A DNA stretch of 64,000 nt from Planctomonas sp. JC2975. Lineage in GTDB: Bacteria; Actinomycetota; Actinomycetes; Actinomycetales; Microbacteriaceae. A model generated the notes under the pieces. The model had not been told where the DNA came from, did not search any database, and saw only the letters and a list, made by a program, of their open reading frames with translations. Position numbers and translations under genes: made by a program. How positions within the stretch are numbered: position 1 is the stretch's first letter; every line of letters starts with the position of its first letter. Positions 9,534-20,235 of this stretch are shown piece by piece. The stretch lies in assembly GCF_012985205.1 (NCBI RefSeq), contig NZ_JABEKS010000001.1, positions 1,550,001 to 1,614,000 of the forward strand, read 5' to 3'.

Positions 9534-10088
9534 ATGGGGTCCGCCCGCGATGCGATCGCCAGCAGGCGTTCGCAGTCGAAGGTGACGGATGTCGCGCCGA
9601 GCCACGAAGAGATCCTCGAGTTCGTCACCGTGGCGGCACGGGTCGCCGACCACAGTTCTCTGCGGCCGTGGCGGCTCATCGAGCTGCGCGGCGCCGCGCG
9701 CGAGCGGCTGGGCGCGGCGATCGCCGAGGCGGAGCATCCCGGCGAGAACCGCGAACCGTCGACGAAGCCGCTCAGGGCGCCGCTGCTCATCGCTGTGGTG
9801 TCATCGCGGCGGGAAAGCGTGAAAGTGGCCGCCTGGGAGCAGGATGCCGTGGCATCCGGCATCGCCCACATGCTCACCCTCCTGCTCGATGAGGCCGGCT
9901 GGGGCGTGATGTGGCGAACCGGCCACTACACGCGGTCCTCTGCCGTGGCCGCGATGCACGGACTCGGCGAGCACGAGCGGCTGCTGGGATGGCTCTACGT
10001 CGGCGGCAAACCTGATCCCAAGGAAGGGAAGGGCGACGGCGCACCGAAGCGGATCGATGCGCGCGAGTTCGTCAGCGTGCTCCAGTAG
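9534..10088 (+). CDS. Nitroreductase family protein
   Basis: 184-residue FMN-dependent oxidoreductase of the small YdjA-like type. FMN-contact motifs are the N-terminal SRRSQSKV and RVADHSSLRPWRLIEL, and the C-terminal GWGVMWRTGHYTR with LGWLYVGG. I start at the ATG at 9534, 2 bp after the msrB stop; a GTG at 9528 overlapping that stop is possible. Natural substrate unknown. Coupling to msrB suggests a redox-stress role (inference). Confidence 0.9.
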   Translation: MGSARDAIASRRSQSKVTDVAPSHEEILEFVTVAARVADHSSLRPWRLIELRGAARERLGAAIAEAEHPGENREPSTKPLRAPLLIAVVSSRRESVKVAAWEQDAVASGIAHMLTLLLDEAGWGVMWRTGHYTRSSAVAAMHGLGEHERLLGWLYVGGKPDPKEGKGDGAPKRIDAREFVSVLQ

Positions 10089-10247
10089 TTCCCCTTGAGA
10101 GGTCAGCAGACTTGCGGACTCGGCAGGCTTCAGAACTGGGCGCACGTCAGCGACGCCGCCGAATGCCGGAATCGCAGCGGCGCCTCGGATGTGCGGGCGC
10201 CCCACTGGCAGCCCGTAAGATGGTTCGGCGAGACGGACCCCCGTCCG

Positions 10248-10320
10248 GCCGGCTTGGCGCAATCGGTAGCGCAACGCTCTTGTAAAGCGTAGGTTGCGGG
10301 TTCGAGTCCCGCAGCCGGCT
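10248..10320 (+). tRNA. tRNA-Thr (anticodon TGT)
   Basis: 73-base cloverleaf. Acceptor GCCGGCT pairs with AGCCGGC, the D-loop region is GGCGCAATCGGTAGCGC, the anticodon TGT is at 10281-10283 and the T-arm has GGTTCGAGTCC. CCA is not encoded. It is followed at once by a strong terminator. Confidence 0.97.
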
Positions 10321-10324
10321 CAGA

Positions 10325-10361
10325 AAAGGCCCGGTCAGAATCGATTTCTGACCGGGCCTTT
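10325..10361. terminator. Bidirectional terminator after tRNA-Thr
   Basis: Sixteen-bp perfect stem (AAAGGCCCGGTCAGAA and its complement) with a 5-base loop. It has A-run and T-run flanks, between the tRNA (plus) and the DsbA-like gene (minus). Confidence 0.93.
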
Positions 10362-10379
10362 GCCGTCACGTTATGCGAG

Positions 10380-11294
10380 TCACTTGGTGCTGGTCGCAGT
10401 GGGAGTCGGGGTCGGGGTGGGCGTCGAGTACGTGTCGGCCTGCGCCTTCACGATGAACCCGCGGAACTCGTCCGCGTCGGTCAGCGACCCGCCGTACTGC
10501 TTGCCGTTGACGAGCACGAGCGGGGTGCCCTTGAGCTGCTTCACGCTCGAGTTCGGGATCGGACCCGTCAGTGTGCGATCAAGGGCGTTCTGCGCCCATT
10601 GCTCGTAACGTCCGTCGTCGATGCACTTGGCGATGGAGTCGTAGTTCTTGGCGCCGGACTGCTTCACGAGGTTCTTGAGCTGCTGATCCGTGAGCCCCGC
10701 CGTGTTCTCCTGCGGTTGGTTCTCGAACAGCGCCTTGTTGAGGGCCCAGAACGAGTTCGGATCGTAGTTGGCGACGCAGGCCACTGCATTGTCTGCGCGC
10801 AGCGAGTACTTGGTGCCGTTCGAGTGGCTGGCCAGCAGTGGAATGGGATGGATCTCGATGGTCGCTGCACCGCTGTCGACGAGCTTGCCGATCTGATCCG
10901 CGTTCGTCCGCTCGAAGTCGCCGCAGTAGGGGCACAGGTAGTCGACGTAGGTGACGATGCTGACCGTCTGGCCCGAGGAGTCAGGCTTGTTGGCCACCGG
11001 CTTGGCATCCGCTGCCGCCGCGGAGGTGCGATCCACCTTCATGCCCTTGCCGATCAGGATGCCGTCGCTCGCCATGTTCGCCGGCCCGCGGGACGGCTCG
11101 TGGATGGAGGAGACGATGACGACGGCCACGATGGCTGCGGCAGCCACGACGAGCGTGATGATGGTGGATCGAATGGCCGCACGGCGACGGCGTTCCTGCT
11201 TGCGGTGCGCCTCTCGCAGCTGCCGCGCCTTGTCACGGGCTGCGGCGCGTCGCTCACCATTGATCGGGCGCTGCGCAGGATCGCCGTTGCTCAT
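10380..11294 (-). CDS. Membrane-anchored DsbA-family thioredoxin-fold protein
   Basis: 304 residues. A very basic cytoplasmic N-terminus (DKARQLREAHRKQERRRRAAIR) is followed by one membrane helix (STIITLVVAAAAIVAVVIV), then an extracytoplasmic DsbA/thioredoxin_4 domain with active site DYLCPYCGDFE (CPYC) and cis-Pro region KGTPLVLVNGK. The tail is a Thr/Pro repeat (PTPTPTPTATSTK). It is a likely envelope thiol oxidase or disulfide protein, as in other actinobacteria, acting in oxidative folding of exported proteins. It is divergent from the sugar ABC ATPase gene across a 300-bp intergenic region. Confidence 0.93.
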   Translation of the reverse strand: MSNGDPAQRPINGERRAAARDKARQLREAHRKQERRRRAAIRSTIITLVVAAAAIVAVVIVSSIHEPSRGPANMASDGILIGKGMKVDRTSAAAADAKPVANKPDSSGQTVSIVTYVDYLCPYCGDFERTNADQIGKLVDSGAATIEIHPIPLLASHSNGTKYSLRADNAVACVANYDPNSFWALNKALFENQPQENTAGLTDQQLKNLVKQSGAKNYDSIAKCIDDGRYEQWAQNALDRTLTGPIPNSSVKQLKGTPLVLVNGKQYGGSLTDADEFRGFIVKAQADTYSTPTPTPTPTATSTK

Positions 11295-11471
11295 TCGGTC
11301 TCACTTCGGGTGTGGAACTGCGGGGGGGGTCGCGGCATGCACCGGAACCGGCATGCGAACGCACCGACGATCGTAGAGCGGCACTCTGAGAAATGCCCAG
11401 ACGGGTCCTGGAGATCCTTCGGACGCCTCCGGTGCGAACGCTGCGTCTCAGCCGTCCGGATCGGGCCTCGA

Positions 11472-11501
11472 TTAGCCGGGACGGGCGCCATGTCGTAGCA
11501 T
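11472..11501 (+). promoter_or_regulatory. Possible promoter of the sugar ABC ATPase gene
   Basis: TTAGCC, 18 bp, TAGCAT, about 90 bp ahead of the ATG at 11595. The match is moderate. The rest of 11295-11594 holds no gene I can support. Confidence 0.4.
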
Positions 11502-11594
11502 CGGTGCTGGTCAGCGGCGACTGCCGTTGGCCACATAACATCCATTCACTCGGATCGTCCGGCACGTACCTGCCGGTGAAGGAGACACACAACC

Positions 11595-12689
<1,095 letters not shown>

Positions 12690-12703
12690 GACCCCAGCTG
12701 TAC

Positions 12704-12742
12704 GGAAAGCCCTGGCCCGAGTCTCTCGGGCCAGGGCTTTCC
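12704..12742 (+). terminator. Terminator of the sugar ABC ATPase gene
   Basis: Perfect 17-bp stem, left arm GGAAAGCCCTGGCCCGA, with loop GTCTC. It starts 14 bp after the stop codon. Confidence 0.93.
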
Positions 12743-12792
12743 GCATTTCACGGATGAGGCCGGCAGCCTGAAGGCCGCTAGCCTTGTCGTCT

Positions 12793-14085
12793 ATGGCTGG
12801 CTCCGTCAACATCACCGCGGCCACGGTCGATCCCGCGCTCCTCGACCTCCCGTGGAACCTCCCGTTGGACAAATGGTCCAACGAACACATCGCCATGCTG
12901 CCCAAGGGCATCTCACGGCACCTCGTGCGCTTCGCGCACCTCTCCGGCTACGTCATCGCCGTCAAGGAGACGACCGGCGAGATGGCCAGGCGCGAGTACG
13001 ACATGCTCCGCACCCTGCAGCGACTGGACGTGCCGTGCGTGGAACCGGTTGCCGTGATCGAGGGCCGAACGGATGACAACGGCAAGGCCCTCAAGCCCGT
13101 GCTGGTCACGCGTCACCTCAAGTTCTCCCTCCCCTATCGCGCCCTGTACTCGCAGACGCTCCGTCCCGATACGGCGACCCGCCTCGTCGATGCGCTCGCC
13201 GTGCTCCTGGTGCGGCTTCACATGGTCGGATTCTTCTGGGGCGACGTCTCGCTCTCGAACACCCTGTTCCGCCGGGATGCCGGCGCCTTCGCCGCCTACC
13301 TCGTGGATGCCGAGACCGGCCAGCTCTACGAAGGCGGCCTCTCGAACGGGCAGCGCGAGAACGACCTCGAGATCGCCAGGGTCAACATCGCGGGCGAACT
13401 GATGGACATCGCGGCCGGCGGCCGCCTGGCTGAGGAAGTGGATCCGGTCGAGGTGGCAGGGGGCATCGTGGCCGCCTACCGCTCGCTGTGGAAGGAGCTC
13501 ACGGGCAGCGAGTCCTTCTCCGCGTCCGAGAGGTGGCGCATCGCCGAACGCGTACGCCGGCTCAACGAGCTCGGATTCGACATCGAGGAGCTGGCCATCC
13601 GCACCGGGGAGGACGGCGCGAGCGTGCGCATCCAGCCCAAGGTCGTCGACGCCGGACACCACCAGCGGCGTTTGCTGCGCCTGACCGGACTCGACGCCGG
13701 CGAGAACCAGGCGAGGCGACTGCTGAACGACCTCGACTCCTACGCCGCGACCGTTGCGAAGCCCGGGCTCGACGAGGAGGGCATCGCCCACGAGTGGCTG
13801 CTGCGGGTCTTCGAACCTGTGGTGCGCGCCATCCCGGCCGACCTGAGGGGCAAGCTCGAGCCGGCAGAGGTGTTCCACCAGCTGCTCGACCACCGGTGGT
13901 TCATGTCGCAGGAGGAGGGACGGGATGTCCCGCTCGCCGAGGCGCTGACCTCCTACATCAACGACGTGCTGCGCCACCGTCGCGACGAGGCCACCGTGAT
14001 CGCTCCGGTCACCGAGGCCTTCACCCTGCCGATCGACGTCGCAGACGACGACGCAGACGGCGACGACTGGAGGTCGAAGGTCTGA
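12793..14085 (+). CDS. DUF4032 protein with lipopolysaccharide-kinase-like fold
   Basis: 430 residues. The N-terminal half resembles a protein/LPS kinase: a lysine strand YVIAVKETTGEMARREYDML, HLKFSLPYRALY, a catalytic-loop-like GFFWGDVSLSNTLFRRD, and a metal-binding-like AYLVDAETGQL. The C-terminal half is the actinobacterial DUF4032 domain (RIQPKVVDAGHHQRRLLRLTGLDAGENQARRLLND). The ATG at 12793 is taken; a TTG three codons earlier is possible. The substrate is unknown. The gene stands alone between two terminator or convergent boundaries. Confidence 0.88.
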   Translation: MAGSVNITAATVDPALLDLPWNLPLDKWSNEHIAMLPKGISRHLVRFAHLSGYVIAVKETTGEMARREYDMLRTLQRLDVPCVEPVAVIEGRTDDNGKALKPVLVTRHLKFSLPYRALYSQTLRPDTATRLVDALAVLLVRLHMVGFFWGDVSLSNTLFRRDAGAFAAYLVDAETGQLYEGGLSNGQRENDLEIARVNIAGELMDIAAGGRLAEEVDPVEVAGGIVAAYRSLWKELTGSESFSASERWRIAERVRRLNELGFDIEELAIRTGEDGASVRIQPKVVDAGHHQRRLLRLTGLDAGENQARRLLNDLDSYAATVAKPGLDEEGIAHEWLLRVFEPVVRAIPADLRGKLEPAEVFHQLLDHRWFMSQEEGRDVPLAEALTSYINDVLRHRRDEATVIAPVTEAFTLPIDVADDDADGDDWRSKV

Positions 14086-14088
14086 CGC

Positions 14089-14946
14089 TCAGCCTGCGGA
14101 CGGCATCGCCGTCCAGCTGATGGTGCCGTCCGTCTGCCAGGTGACGGTGACCGCGAGCGGACGCCCGTCGATGTCCCGGACCGCGTCCTTGGTGAGGGTC
14201 AGGCCGTGGGTGGCGATCCCGCCGAGCGACGCGCACGTCTCAGCGGCGCGCTCGCCGTCGACGACGGACACGAGGCAGTACTCGTGGTCGAGGCGCTGAG
14301 CCGCGTAGATCGTGCTGCTCTCCTGCATCGTCACGGAGCCCGCCACCACGTGGAACGACGTGGCGACGAATCCACGCGTCACGTCGTCCGGCAGGTCTCC
14401 GACACCGGGCGACTTCGCGAAGAACTCCTGGATCGCCGGGCCGGGAAGCGGACGGTATCCGCCGTCGCGCGCAGCCGCCGTCGGCGAGCTCTCCGCGCCG
14501 ACGGGCGACGACGGCGCAAGGTGTGCGATGGTGGCGGAGACACCCACCGTGATCAGCACACCGAGCACGAACCCCGCAGCGGCGAGCAGCGTGGGAAGGG
14601 CACGACGTGAAAGCCGGCGACGGGCGGATGCGGCATCCGCTCCGCGATCGTCCGACCCGGACTCGCCCGGTCCGCCGGCCGGCGGGGCGCCATCGAGCGA
14701 CGAGGCGAAGCCTTGGGGCTGGTCGGATGGCGGAGGGCCGCCGGCGTCATCGTGCTCTGCGCCGACTCGAGCCTCGCCCTTGGCCGCACGCCGGTGACCG
14801 TTCCCTCTGTCGTATTCGGCGAGCGCCCATTCGCTCGGTGTCATGCGCACCGGTCTACCGGTCGACGGGTCGCGGTACTCCCTCGGGGTCTCCTCCGCGC
14901 CCTCGCGCGAGTAGATGCGCTCGAACAGCCGTCGTCGCTCGTCCAC
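14089..14946 (-). CDS. Hypothetical single-pass membrane protein
   Basis: 285 residues not matched to a named family. The first about 110 residues are charged and low in complexity (REYRDPSTGRPVRMTPSEWALAEYD, then a Pro/Gly/Ser/Asp linker). One membrane helix follows (LPTLLAAAGFVLGVLITVGVSA), and then an extracytoplasmic domain of about 130 residues with two Cys (DHEYCLVSV and AAETCASLGG) that could form a disulfide. It is convergent with the DUF4032 gene, 3 bp apart. Confidence 0.8.
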   Translation of the reverse strand: MDERRRLFERIYSREGAEETPREYRDPSTGRPVRMTPSEWALAEYDRGNGHRRAAKGEARVGAEHDDAGGPPPSDQPQGFASSLDGAPPAGGPGESGSDDRGADAASARRRLSRRALPTLLAAAGFVLGVLITVGVSATIAHLAPSSPVGAESSPTAAARDGGYRPLPGPAIQEFFAKSPGVGDLPDDVTRGFVATSFHVVAGSVTMQESSTIYAAQRLDHEYCLVSVVDGERAAETCASLGGIATHGLTLTKDAVRDIDGRPLAVTVTWQTDGTISWTAMPSAG

Positions 14947-15021
14947 GGATCCGCACCTCCCGCCGCCTCGCGAGCCGATGCCACCAGGTTATGGCGGCGA
15001 CCGCGAGCGCGGGGAACGCGG

Positions 15022-16014
15022 CTACGCCTCCGAGCGACGCTTGGCGATCTCGTAGAGCGTGACGCTCGCCGCGATACCGGCGTTCAGCGACTCCGTCGCC
15101 GCGTTGATCGGGATGGACACGATGGCGTCGGCCGTCTCGCTCACGAGACGCGAAAGCCCCTTGCCCTCGCTGCCGACGACGATGACGACGCCTCTGTCGG
15201 CGAGCTCGAGGTCGTGCAGAGACACGTCCCCGTCACCGGCGAGTCCGAGGACGAACAGGCCCCGCTTCTGCAGTCCCTTGAGCGTCTGGGTGAGGTTCGC
15301 CGCCATCGCGACAGGTGTGCGGGCCGCAGCACCCGCCGAGGTCTTCCACGCGGACGACGTCACGCCGACCGACCGACGATGCGGCACGATCACGGCTTGT
15401 CCGCCGAATGCCGCGGTGGAGCGGATGATCGCCCCCAGGTTGCGCGGATCGGTCACGCCGTCGAGCGCCACGAACAGCGGCGTCTGCCCTCTGCCCAGCA
15501 CCTGATCGAGGAGGTCGTCGATGTGGGCGTACTCGTAAGGCGGGACCTTGAGCGCGATGCCCTGGTGCACTACGTCGCGACCGGACAACCTGTCCAGCTC
15601 GGGCCGCATCACCTCCAGCACGGGGATGCCGCGCTTCGTCGCCGTGCTGAGGATCTCCTTGACACGGTCGTCCACCTCGATGCGCGCAGCGACGTAGAGG
15701 GTCGTGGCCGGAATGCGTGCGCGGAGCGCTTCCAGCACGGAGTTGCGCCCGGTGACGATCTCCGCCTCGTCTGGGGTGGCGCGACGGGATCCCGTTCCGC
15801 CGCCCGTGTTGGAACGCTGGCCGCCCCTCGTCGCCGACTTCGCAGCGGCGCGATCGGCGAGCGTCTTTCGCTTGTTCGCAGCGTGGTAGGTGCGATCCTC
15901 CGCCTTCGGCGTCGGTCCTTTGCCTTCCAGCGCCTTGCGGCCCTGGCCGCCAGACCCCTTCGTCGGGCCTTTCTTCGATTTGCGCACGGCTCCCGCGCGA
16001 GGCTTATTCGCCAT
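15022..16014 (-). CDS. rlmB: 23S rRNA 2'-O-methyltransferase RlmB/TrmH family
   Basis: 330-residue SPOUT methyltransferase that methylates a ribose in 23S rRNA (G2251 in E. coli RlmB). Order: a basic disordered leader of about 85 residues, a substrate-binding domain starting [17 protein letters not shown], then the SPOUT domain with motif 1 [18 protein letters not shown], motif 2 [15 protein letters not shown] and motif 3 [22 protein letters not shown]. The start overlaps the cysS stop by 11 bp, so translation is coupled. Last gene of a carD-ispDF-cysS-rlmB run, the same order as Rv3583c-Rv3579c. Confidence 0.95.
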   Translation of the reverse strand: MANKPRAGAVRKSKKGPTKGSGGQGRKALEGKGPTPKAEDRTYHAANKRKTLADRAAAKSATRGGQRSNTGGGTGSRRATPDEAEIVTGRNSVLEALRARIPATTLYVAARIEVDDRVKEILSTATKRGIPVLEVMRPELDRLSGRDVVHQGIALKVPPYEYAHIDDLLDQVLGRGQTPLFVALDGVTDPRNLGAIIRSTAAFGGQAVIVPHRRSVGVTSSAWKTSAGAAARTPVAMAANLTQTLKGLQKRGLFVLGLAGDGDVSLHDLELADRGVVIVVGSEGKGLSRLVSETADAIVSIPINAATESLNAGIAASVTLYEIAKRRSEA

Positions 16015-17440
16015 CGATACTCCAATGCGCACCCATAGGGGTGTCTTCGATCGTGATGCCCGCCTCTGCGAGCTCTGAGCGGATGCGGTCTGCCGCAGCG
16101 AAATCGCGCGCCTTGCGGGCCGCCTCGCGGTCGTCGAGCAACCGGCGGAGCAGTGCGTCGAGGGCGGCGCGGGTGGGAGCATCCGTACGGATCTGCCACT
16201 GCGGCGACAGCGGGTTGATGCCGAGCACCTCGGTCATCGCGGTGACCTGACCGCCCGCACTCGCCGCGGCCCCGAGGTCTTCTCCGTCGAGCGCCTGGTT
16301 GCCGGCCCGGACGGTGTCGTGCAGCACGGCGAGCGCCTGCGGCACGCCGAAGTCGTCGTCCATGGCCTGCGCGAACGCATCGGGGATGATCTCGACCCCG
16401 CTGGAGGCGAACCTGGTGCCCGCCAGCCTGCGGTCGACGCGCTCGAGGAAGCCGGAGATGCGCTCCAGCGCGGCCTCCGCCTCGGCGAGCGAGCTCTCCG
16501 TGAAGTCGATGGTCGACCGGTAGTGCGCCGACCCGAGGTAATAGCGGACGACGAGCGGACGCGCGGCACCGAGCAGGTCGGCTGCGTAGACCGAGTTGCC
16601 CAGCGACTTGGACATCTTCTGGCCCGACACGTTCACGAGCCCGTTGTGCACCCAGTAGCCGGCGAACGCGTCACCGGCCGCCGAGGACTGCGCCAACTCG
16701 TTCTCGTGGTGCGGGAACCGGAGGTCGAGGCCGCCGCCGTGGATGTCGAACGCCGCCCCCAGATAGCGCGCCGACATCGCGGAGCACTCGATGTGCCATC
16801 CGGGCCGGCCGCTGCCCCATGGGCTGTTCCATGACGCGGATGCCGGCTCGTCGTCCTTGCGTCCCTTCCAGAGTGCGAAGTCGCGGGGGTCGCGCTTGGC
16901 GCGGGGATCGGCATCCGCCGCCGCTTCCATCGCGTCGATGCTCTGCTTCGTCAGCTCGCCGTAGCTCGGCCAGCTGCGCACGTCGAAGTACACGTCACCT
17001 GACTCGTCGTCAGCCGCATACGCGTGCCCGCGATCGATGAGCCGAGCGATGATCTCCTGCATTTGCGGAATGCTCGCCGTCGCCCTCGGCTCGTACGTCG
17101 GAGGCAGTATGCCGAGTGCGGCATAGGAGTCCGTGAACTCGCGCTCGTAGCGGTAGGCGAGCGCCCACCACTGCTCTGTGCTGCCGGATAGCTGTGCTGC
17201 CGCCGCGTTGATGAGGACCTTGTCGTCGACGTCCGTCACGTTGCGCACAAGTGTCACGTCGAATCCGCGGTAGTTGAACCAGCGACGGATCTGGTCGTAG
17301 ACGAGTGCGGAACGCAGGTGCCCGATGTGCGGAGAGGACTGCACGGTGGGCCCGCACACGTAGACGCCCACCCGACCGTCGACCAGCGGAACGAAGTCGC
17401 GCAGCGCCGCAGCGCGCGTGTCGTACAGTCGGATGCCCAC
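16004..17440 (-). CDS. cysS: Cysteinyl-tRNA synthetase
   Basis: 478-residue class I aminoacyl-tRNA synthetase. It shows the Cys zinc/substrate site [15 protein letters not shown] (HIGH signature included), [15 protein letters not shown] and the KMSKS loop [10 protein letters not shown]. Length fits a true CysS rather than the shorter mycothiol ligase MshC. The start is GTG at 17440 with GACGGGTGG upstream. The 79-bp repeat array separates it from ispDF, so it may have its own promoter or be transcribed through the repeat. Confidence 0.97.
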   Translation of the reverse strand: MGIRLYDTRAAALRDFVPLVDGRVGVYVCGPTVQSSPHIGHLRSALVYDQIRRWFNYRGFDVTLVRNVTDVDDKVLINAAAAQLSGSTEQWWALAYRYEREFTDSYAALGILPPTYEPRATASIPQMQEIIARLIDRGHAYAADDESGDVYFDVRSWPSYGELTKQSIDAMEAAADADPRAKRDPRDFALWKGRKDDEPASASWNSPWGSGRPGWHIECSAMSARYLGAAFDIHGGGLDLRFPHHENELAQSSAAGDAFAGYWVHNGLVNVSGQKMSKSLGNSVYAADLLGAARPLVVRYYLGSAHYRSTIDFTESSLAEAEAALERISGFLERVDRRLAGTRFASSGVEIIPDAFAQAMDDDFGVPQALAVLHDTVRAGNQALDGEDLGAAASAGGQVTAMTEVLGINPLSPQWQIRTDAPTRAALDALLRRLLDDREAARKARDFAAADRIRSELAEAGITIEDTPMGAHWSIDGE

Positions 17441-17451
17441 CCGTCTAGCCT

Positions 17452-17733
17452 ACGGGCGATTGAGGCGAGAGCCGTGTGAGCCCGTTCGCACGGCCGAGCC
17501 GATTGAGCCCGTGAGTCGCGCAGCGGCGAAACGGGCGATTGAGGCGAGAGCCGTGTGAGCCCGTTCGCACGGCCGAGCCGATTGAGCCCGTGAGTCGCGC
17601 AGCGGCGAAACGGGCGATTGAGGCGAGAGCCGTGTGAGCCCGCTCGCACGGCCGAGCCGATTGAGCCCGTGAGTCGCGCAGCGGCGAAACGGGCGATTGA
17701 GGCGAGAGCCGTGTGAGCCCGCTCGCACGGCCG
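17452..17733. repeat. 79-bp tandem repeat, three full copies plus a 45-bp partial
   Basis: Units begin at 17452, 17531, 17610 and 17689 (ACGGGCGATT each time). They are almost identical; the only differences I see are CCCGTTCGC in units 1-2 and CCCGCTCGC in units 3-4. The last unit stops exactly at the ispDF stop codon. Each unit can fold (GCCGTGTG against CGCACGGC). It fills the whole gap between ispDF and cysS. The translated frames across it are repetitive and not credible proteins. A related single copy lies at 30403-30460. Confidence 0.97.
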
Positions 17734-18900
17734 TCAGCGCACCACCACCAGTGCCGTCGCAATGGCCGTGACGCCCTCGCCGCGGCCGGTGAAACCGAGC
17801 CCGTCCGTCGTGGTCGCCGAGATCGAGACCGGCGCGCCCAGGATGCCCGACAACACACCCTCCGCCTCGGCCCGCCTTGGCGAGAATCTCGGCCGATTGC
17901 CGATCAGCTGCACACTCACGTTGCCGATTCGGATGCCCGCCCCGGCCAACCGCTCCCGCGTCGCCGTGAGGAACACCTCGCCGCGGGCGTCGGCGAACCG
18001 CGGATCATCGGTGCCGAACACCGATCCGATGTCCCCGAGTCCGGCCGCGGACAGCAGGGCGTCCACGATGGCGTGGGCGACCGCGTCGCCGTCGCTGTGA
18101 CCGGCGAGCCCCCGTTCTTCCGGCCAGTGGAGACCGGCGAGCCACAGGTCGCCGTCGCCTCCAAAGGCGTGCGTGTCGGTGCCGAGACCGATGCGCGGTA
18201 CGGATGGGCCGGCATCCGCAGCGCCCAGCAGTTGCTCAGCACGCGCGAGGTCGGCGGGCGTGGTCACCTTGAAGGCGAGCGGGTCCCCTGCCACGATGCG
18301 CACCGGGTGGCCGATCGCCGCAACGAGCGCTGCGTCATCCGTCACGTCCTCCGTGGCCGCCGCGTACGCAGCCACCAGCCGGTCGCGCGGAAAGCCCTGG
18401 GGCGTCTGCACGGCGACGAGCTCGGAACGGTCGACGGTTGCGGTGATGCGGGAGTCGGCATCCGTACGTTTGACCGTGTCGCTGACGGGGAGCCCGGGAA
18501 CCGCGCCCTCCCCCGAGACGTCGACGGATGCCACCACCTCGTCGAAGAGGCTGGAAGGCGTGAACGCCCTTGCCGCATCGTGCACCAGGACGACGTCGAT
18601 GGCGTCCTCGAGGCTCGCGAGCCCGGCGGCAACGGACGCCTGGCGTGTGACGCCGCCTGTCACGGCACGCGCGCCTGGGCTGACGGAGTCGAGGAGGCTC
18701 TGCGAGTCATCCAGCCGGTCAGCTGGAACGACCGCGATCAGTTGCACTGCCTGGCGCATGCCGTTCACGGCATGGACGGCGTGTTCGAGCAACGTGCGGC
18801 CTCCCGCCGTCACGAAGGCCTTGGGCACCGCAGCACCCAGCCGTGTGCCCGAACCGGCGGCCACGACGATGACCGCGACGCGGGGCGAGGAAGCACTCAT
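17734..18900 (-). CDS. ispDF: Bifunctional IspD/IspF (MEP isoprenoid pathway)
   Basis: 388-residue fusion of 2-C-methyl-D-erythritol 4-phosphate cytidylyltransferase (residues about 1-225) and 2-C-methyl-D-erythritol 2,4-cyclodiphosphate synthase (about 230-388). The IspD signature [16 protein letters not shown] and VHDAARAF are followed by the IspF metal site [11 protein letters not shown] and the [15 protein letters not shown] motif. The two genes are separate in M. tuberculosis, so this is a fused form. The start is ATG 18900; an upstream in-frame extension overlaps carD and was rejected. Located between carD and cysS. Confidence 0.96.
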   Translation of the reverse strand: MSASSPRVAVIVVAAGSGTRLGAAVPKAFVTAGGRTLLEHAVHAVNGMRQAVQLIAVVPADRLDDSQSLLDSVSPGARAVTGGVTRQASVAAGLASLEDAIDVVLVHDAARAFTPSSLFDEVVASVDVSGEGAVPGLPVSDTVKRTDADSRITATVDRSELVAVQTPQGFPRDRLVAAYAAATEDVTDDAALVAAIGHPVRIVAGDPLAFKVTTPADLARAEQLLGAADAGPSVPRIGLGTDTHAFGGDGDLWLAGLHWPEERGLAGHSDGDAVAHAIVDALLSAAGLGDIGSVFGTDDPRFADARGEVFLTATRERLAGAGIRIGNVSVQLIGNRPRFSPRRAEAEGVLSGILGAPVSISATTTDGLGFTGRGEGVTAIATALVVVR

Positions 18901-18979
18901 GGCGTCGAGCGTAGTGCGACCTCGAGAGGTCGCGGAGTTCGGTGGGTTCGCGTCGCGACCCACCGAATCGGATGCTGCC

Positions 18980-19462
18980 TCAGGAAGCGAGGACCTCGTC
19001 GAGCACGCTGGATGCCTGCTCTTCGTCGGTCTTCTCCGCGAGGGCCAGCTCCGAGATGAGGATCTGACGCGCCTTCGCGAGCATGCGCTTCTCACCGGCG
19101 GAGAGACCGCGGTCCTGGTCGCGACGCCACAGGTCGCGGACGACCTCGGAGACCTTGATCACATCACCGGAAGCGAGCTTCTCGAGGTTGGCCTTGTACC
19201 GGCGGGACCAGTTGGTCGGCTCCTCCGTGAACTGCGCCCTGAGCACCTCGAAGACCTTGTCGAGGCCTTCCTTGCCGATCACGTCGCGAACGCCCACGAG
19301 GTCGACGTTCTCTGCAGGGACCTCGATCGTGAGGTCTCCCTGCGTGACGTTGAGCTTGAGGTAGACCTTCTCTTCGCCCTTGATGATTCTTTTCTTCACC
19401 TCGGTGATCGTTGCGGCACCGTGATGGGGGTAAACGACAGTCTCGCCGACCTCGAAAAGCAT
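18980..19462 (-). CDS. carD: CarD-family RNA polymerase-binding regulator
   Basis: 160 residues. An N-terminal Tudor-like RNA polymerase-binding domain ([20 protein letters not shown]) is followed by a helical DNA-binding domain containing the conserved tryptophan stretch [14 protein letters not shown] and [22 protein letters not shown]. CarD is known to stabilise open complexes, notably at rRNA promoters. It is divergent from the lpqE-like gene and upstream of ispDF, as in mycobacteria. Confidence 0.97.
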   Translation of the reverse strand: MLFEVGETVVYPHHGAATITEVKKRIIKGEEKVYLKLNVTQGDLTIEVPAENVDLVGVRDVIGKEGLDKVFEVLRAQFTEEPTNWSRRYKANLEKLASGDVIKVSEVVRDLWRRDQDRGLSAGEKRMLAKARQILISELALAEKTDEEQASSVLDEVLAS

Positions 19463-19626
19463 AGATAGCAGTCCCTTCAGCAGCGTCTAGAATACCACAG
19501 CGGTGGGGTGCTATCCTGTGCCACCCACGCCAGGAGAGGCCCCGCTCATGGGGTAGGCTCGACACGCATTCCGCGGTGTTCCGACAGGCCGATCCGGCCG
19601 GCGCGGTGCGACTTGGAGGATCTGAA

Positions 19627-20148
19627 GTGAAGGCGCGTGTCGCGGCATCCATCGTTCTCGCTCTCGGGCTCACCGTCGGCATGTCCGGCTGCACGCTGCT
19701 CACCATTCAGGACACCAAGTACATCAAGGAGTCGGCGAACGGCGTCAACGGAACGGTCGGCAAGGTCGACATCCGCAATGCCCTGATGATCACGAACACC
19801 AAGGGCACTGAGGGCAACCTCGTCGTGACGTTCGTGAACAACGACGACAAGCCGCACTACGTGGCCGTACAGCACGGTTCGAAGACCCACTCCGTGTCGG
19901 TGCCCGCCATGGGGGTCAAGAAGATCGGCGCCGAGGGCGGCATTCGCGTCGAATTCGCCGGGATCGACGCGAAGCCAGGCTCGCTCACCGACGTGTACTT
20001 CACCTACCCGGGTGCAACGGGCACTCAGCTGCAGGTTCCCGTGCTCGCCTCGACCTTCCCGGGCTTCGAGGATTACGCGCCGTCGACGCCGGTCCCGCTG
20101 CCGACCGTCGTGCCAGAGCCCACCACGACGGCCACACCGACTCCCTAG
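19627..20148 (+). CDS. lpqE: Lipoprotein, LpqE homologue by synteny
   Basis: 173-residue lipoprotein: a basic start, a hydrophobic stretch IVLALGLTV and lipobox MSGC. An Ig-like beta domain follows (NALMITNTKGTEGNLVVTFVNND), then a Pro/Thr tail (VPLPTVVPEPTTTATPTP). The GTG at 19627 is preceded by GGAGG and gives a proper signal peptide; the longer frame was rejected. Its position divergent from carD matches lpqE (Rv3584) beside carD-ispD-ispF-cysS in M. tuberculosis. The function is unclear; a copper-chaperone-like fold is possible. Confidence 0.75.
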   Translation: MKARVAASIVLALGLTVGMSGCTLLTIQDTKYIKESANGVNGTVGKVDIRNALMITNTKGTEGNLVVTFVNNDDKPHYVAVQHGSKTHSVSVPAMGVKKIGAEGGIRVEFAGIDAKPGSLTDVYFTYPGATGTQLQVPVLASTFPGFEDYAPSTPVPLPTVVPEPTTTATPTP

Positions 20149-20185
20149 CATCCGCCTGATCGCGGAGCGATACGGCTTCATACGA

Positions 20186-20219
20186 CGAACGGCCCGCCGA
20201 GTGATCGGCGGGCCGTTCG
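20186..20219. terminator. Bidirectional terminator between lpqE and regX3
   Basis: Perfect 15-bp stem CGAACGGCCCGCCGA with a 4-base loop GTGA, between convergent genes. Confidence 0.88.
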
Positions 20220-20235
20220 CGTTGCCGGCGGCGAG

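Noticed and set aside
16015-16182. Upstream extension of rlmB
   Set aside because: It would overlap cysS by 170 bp; ATG 16014 gives the normal overlap of a few bases.
17445-17858. Protein of repeated RLSPQSPVSPLRD units
   Set aside because: It is only the translation of the 79-bp DNA repeat; no start signal and no conserved fold.
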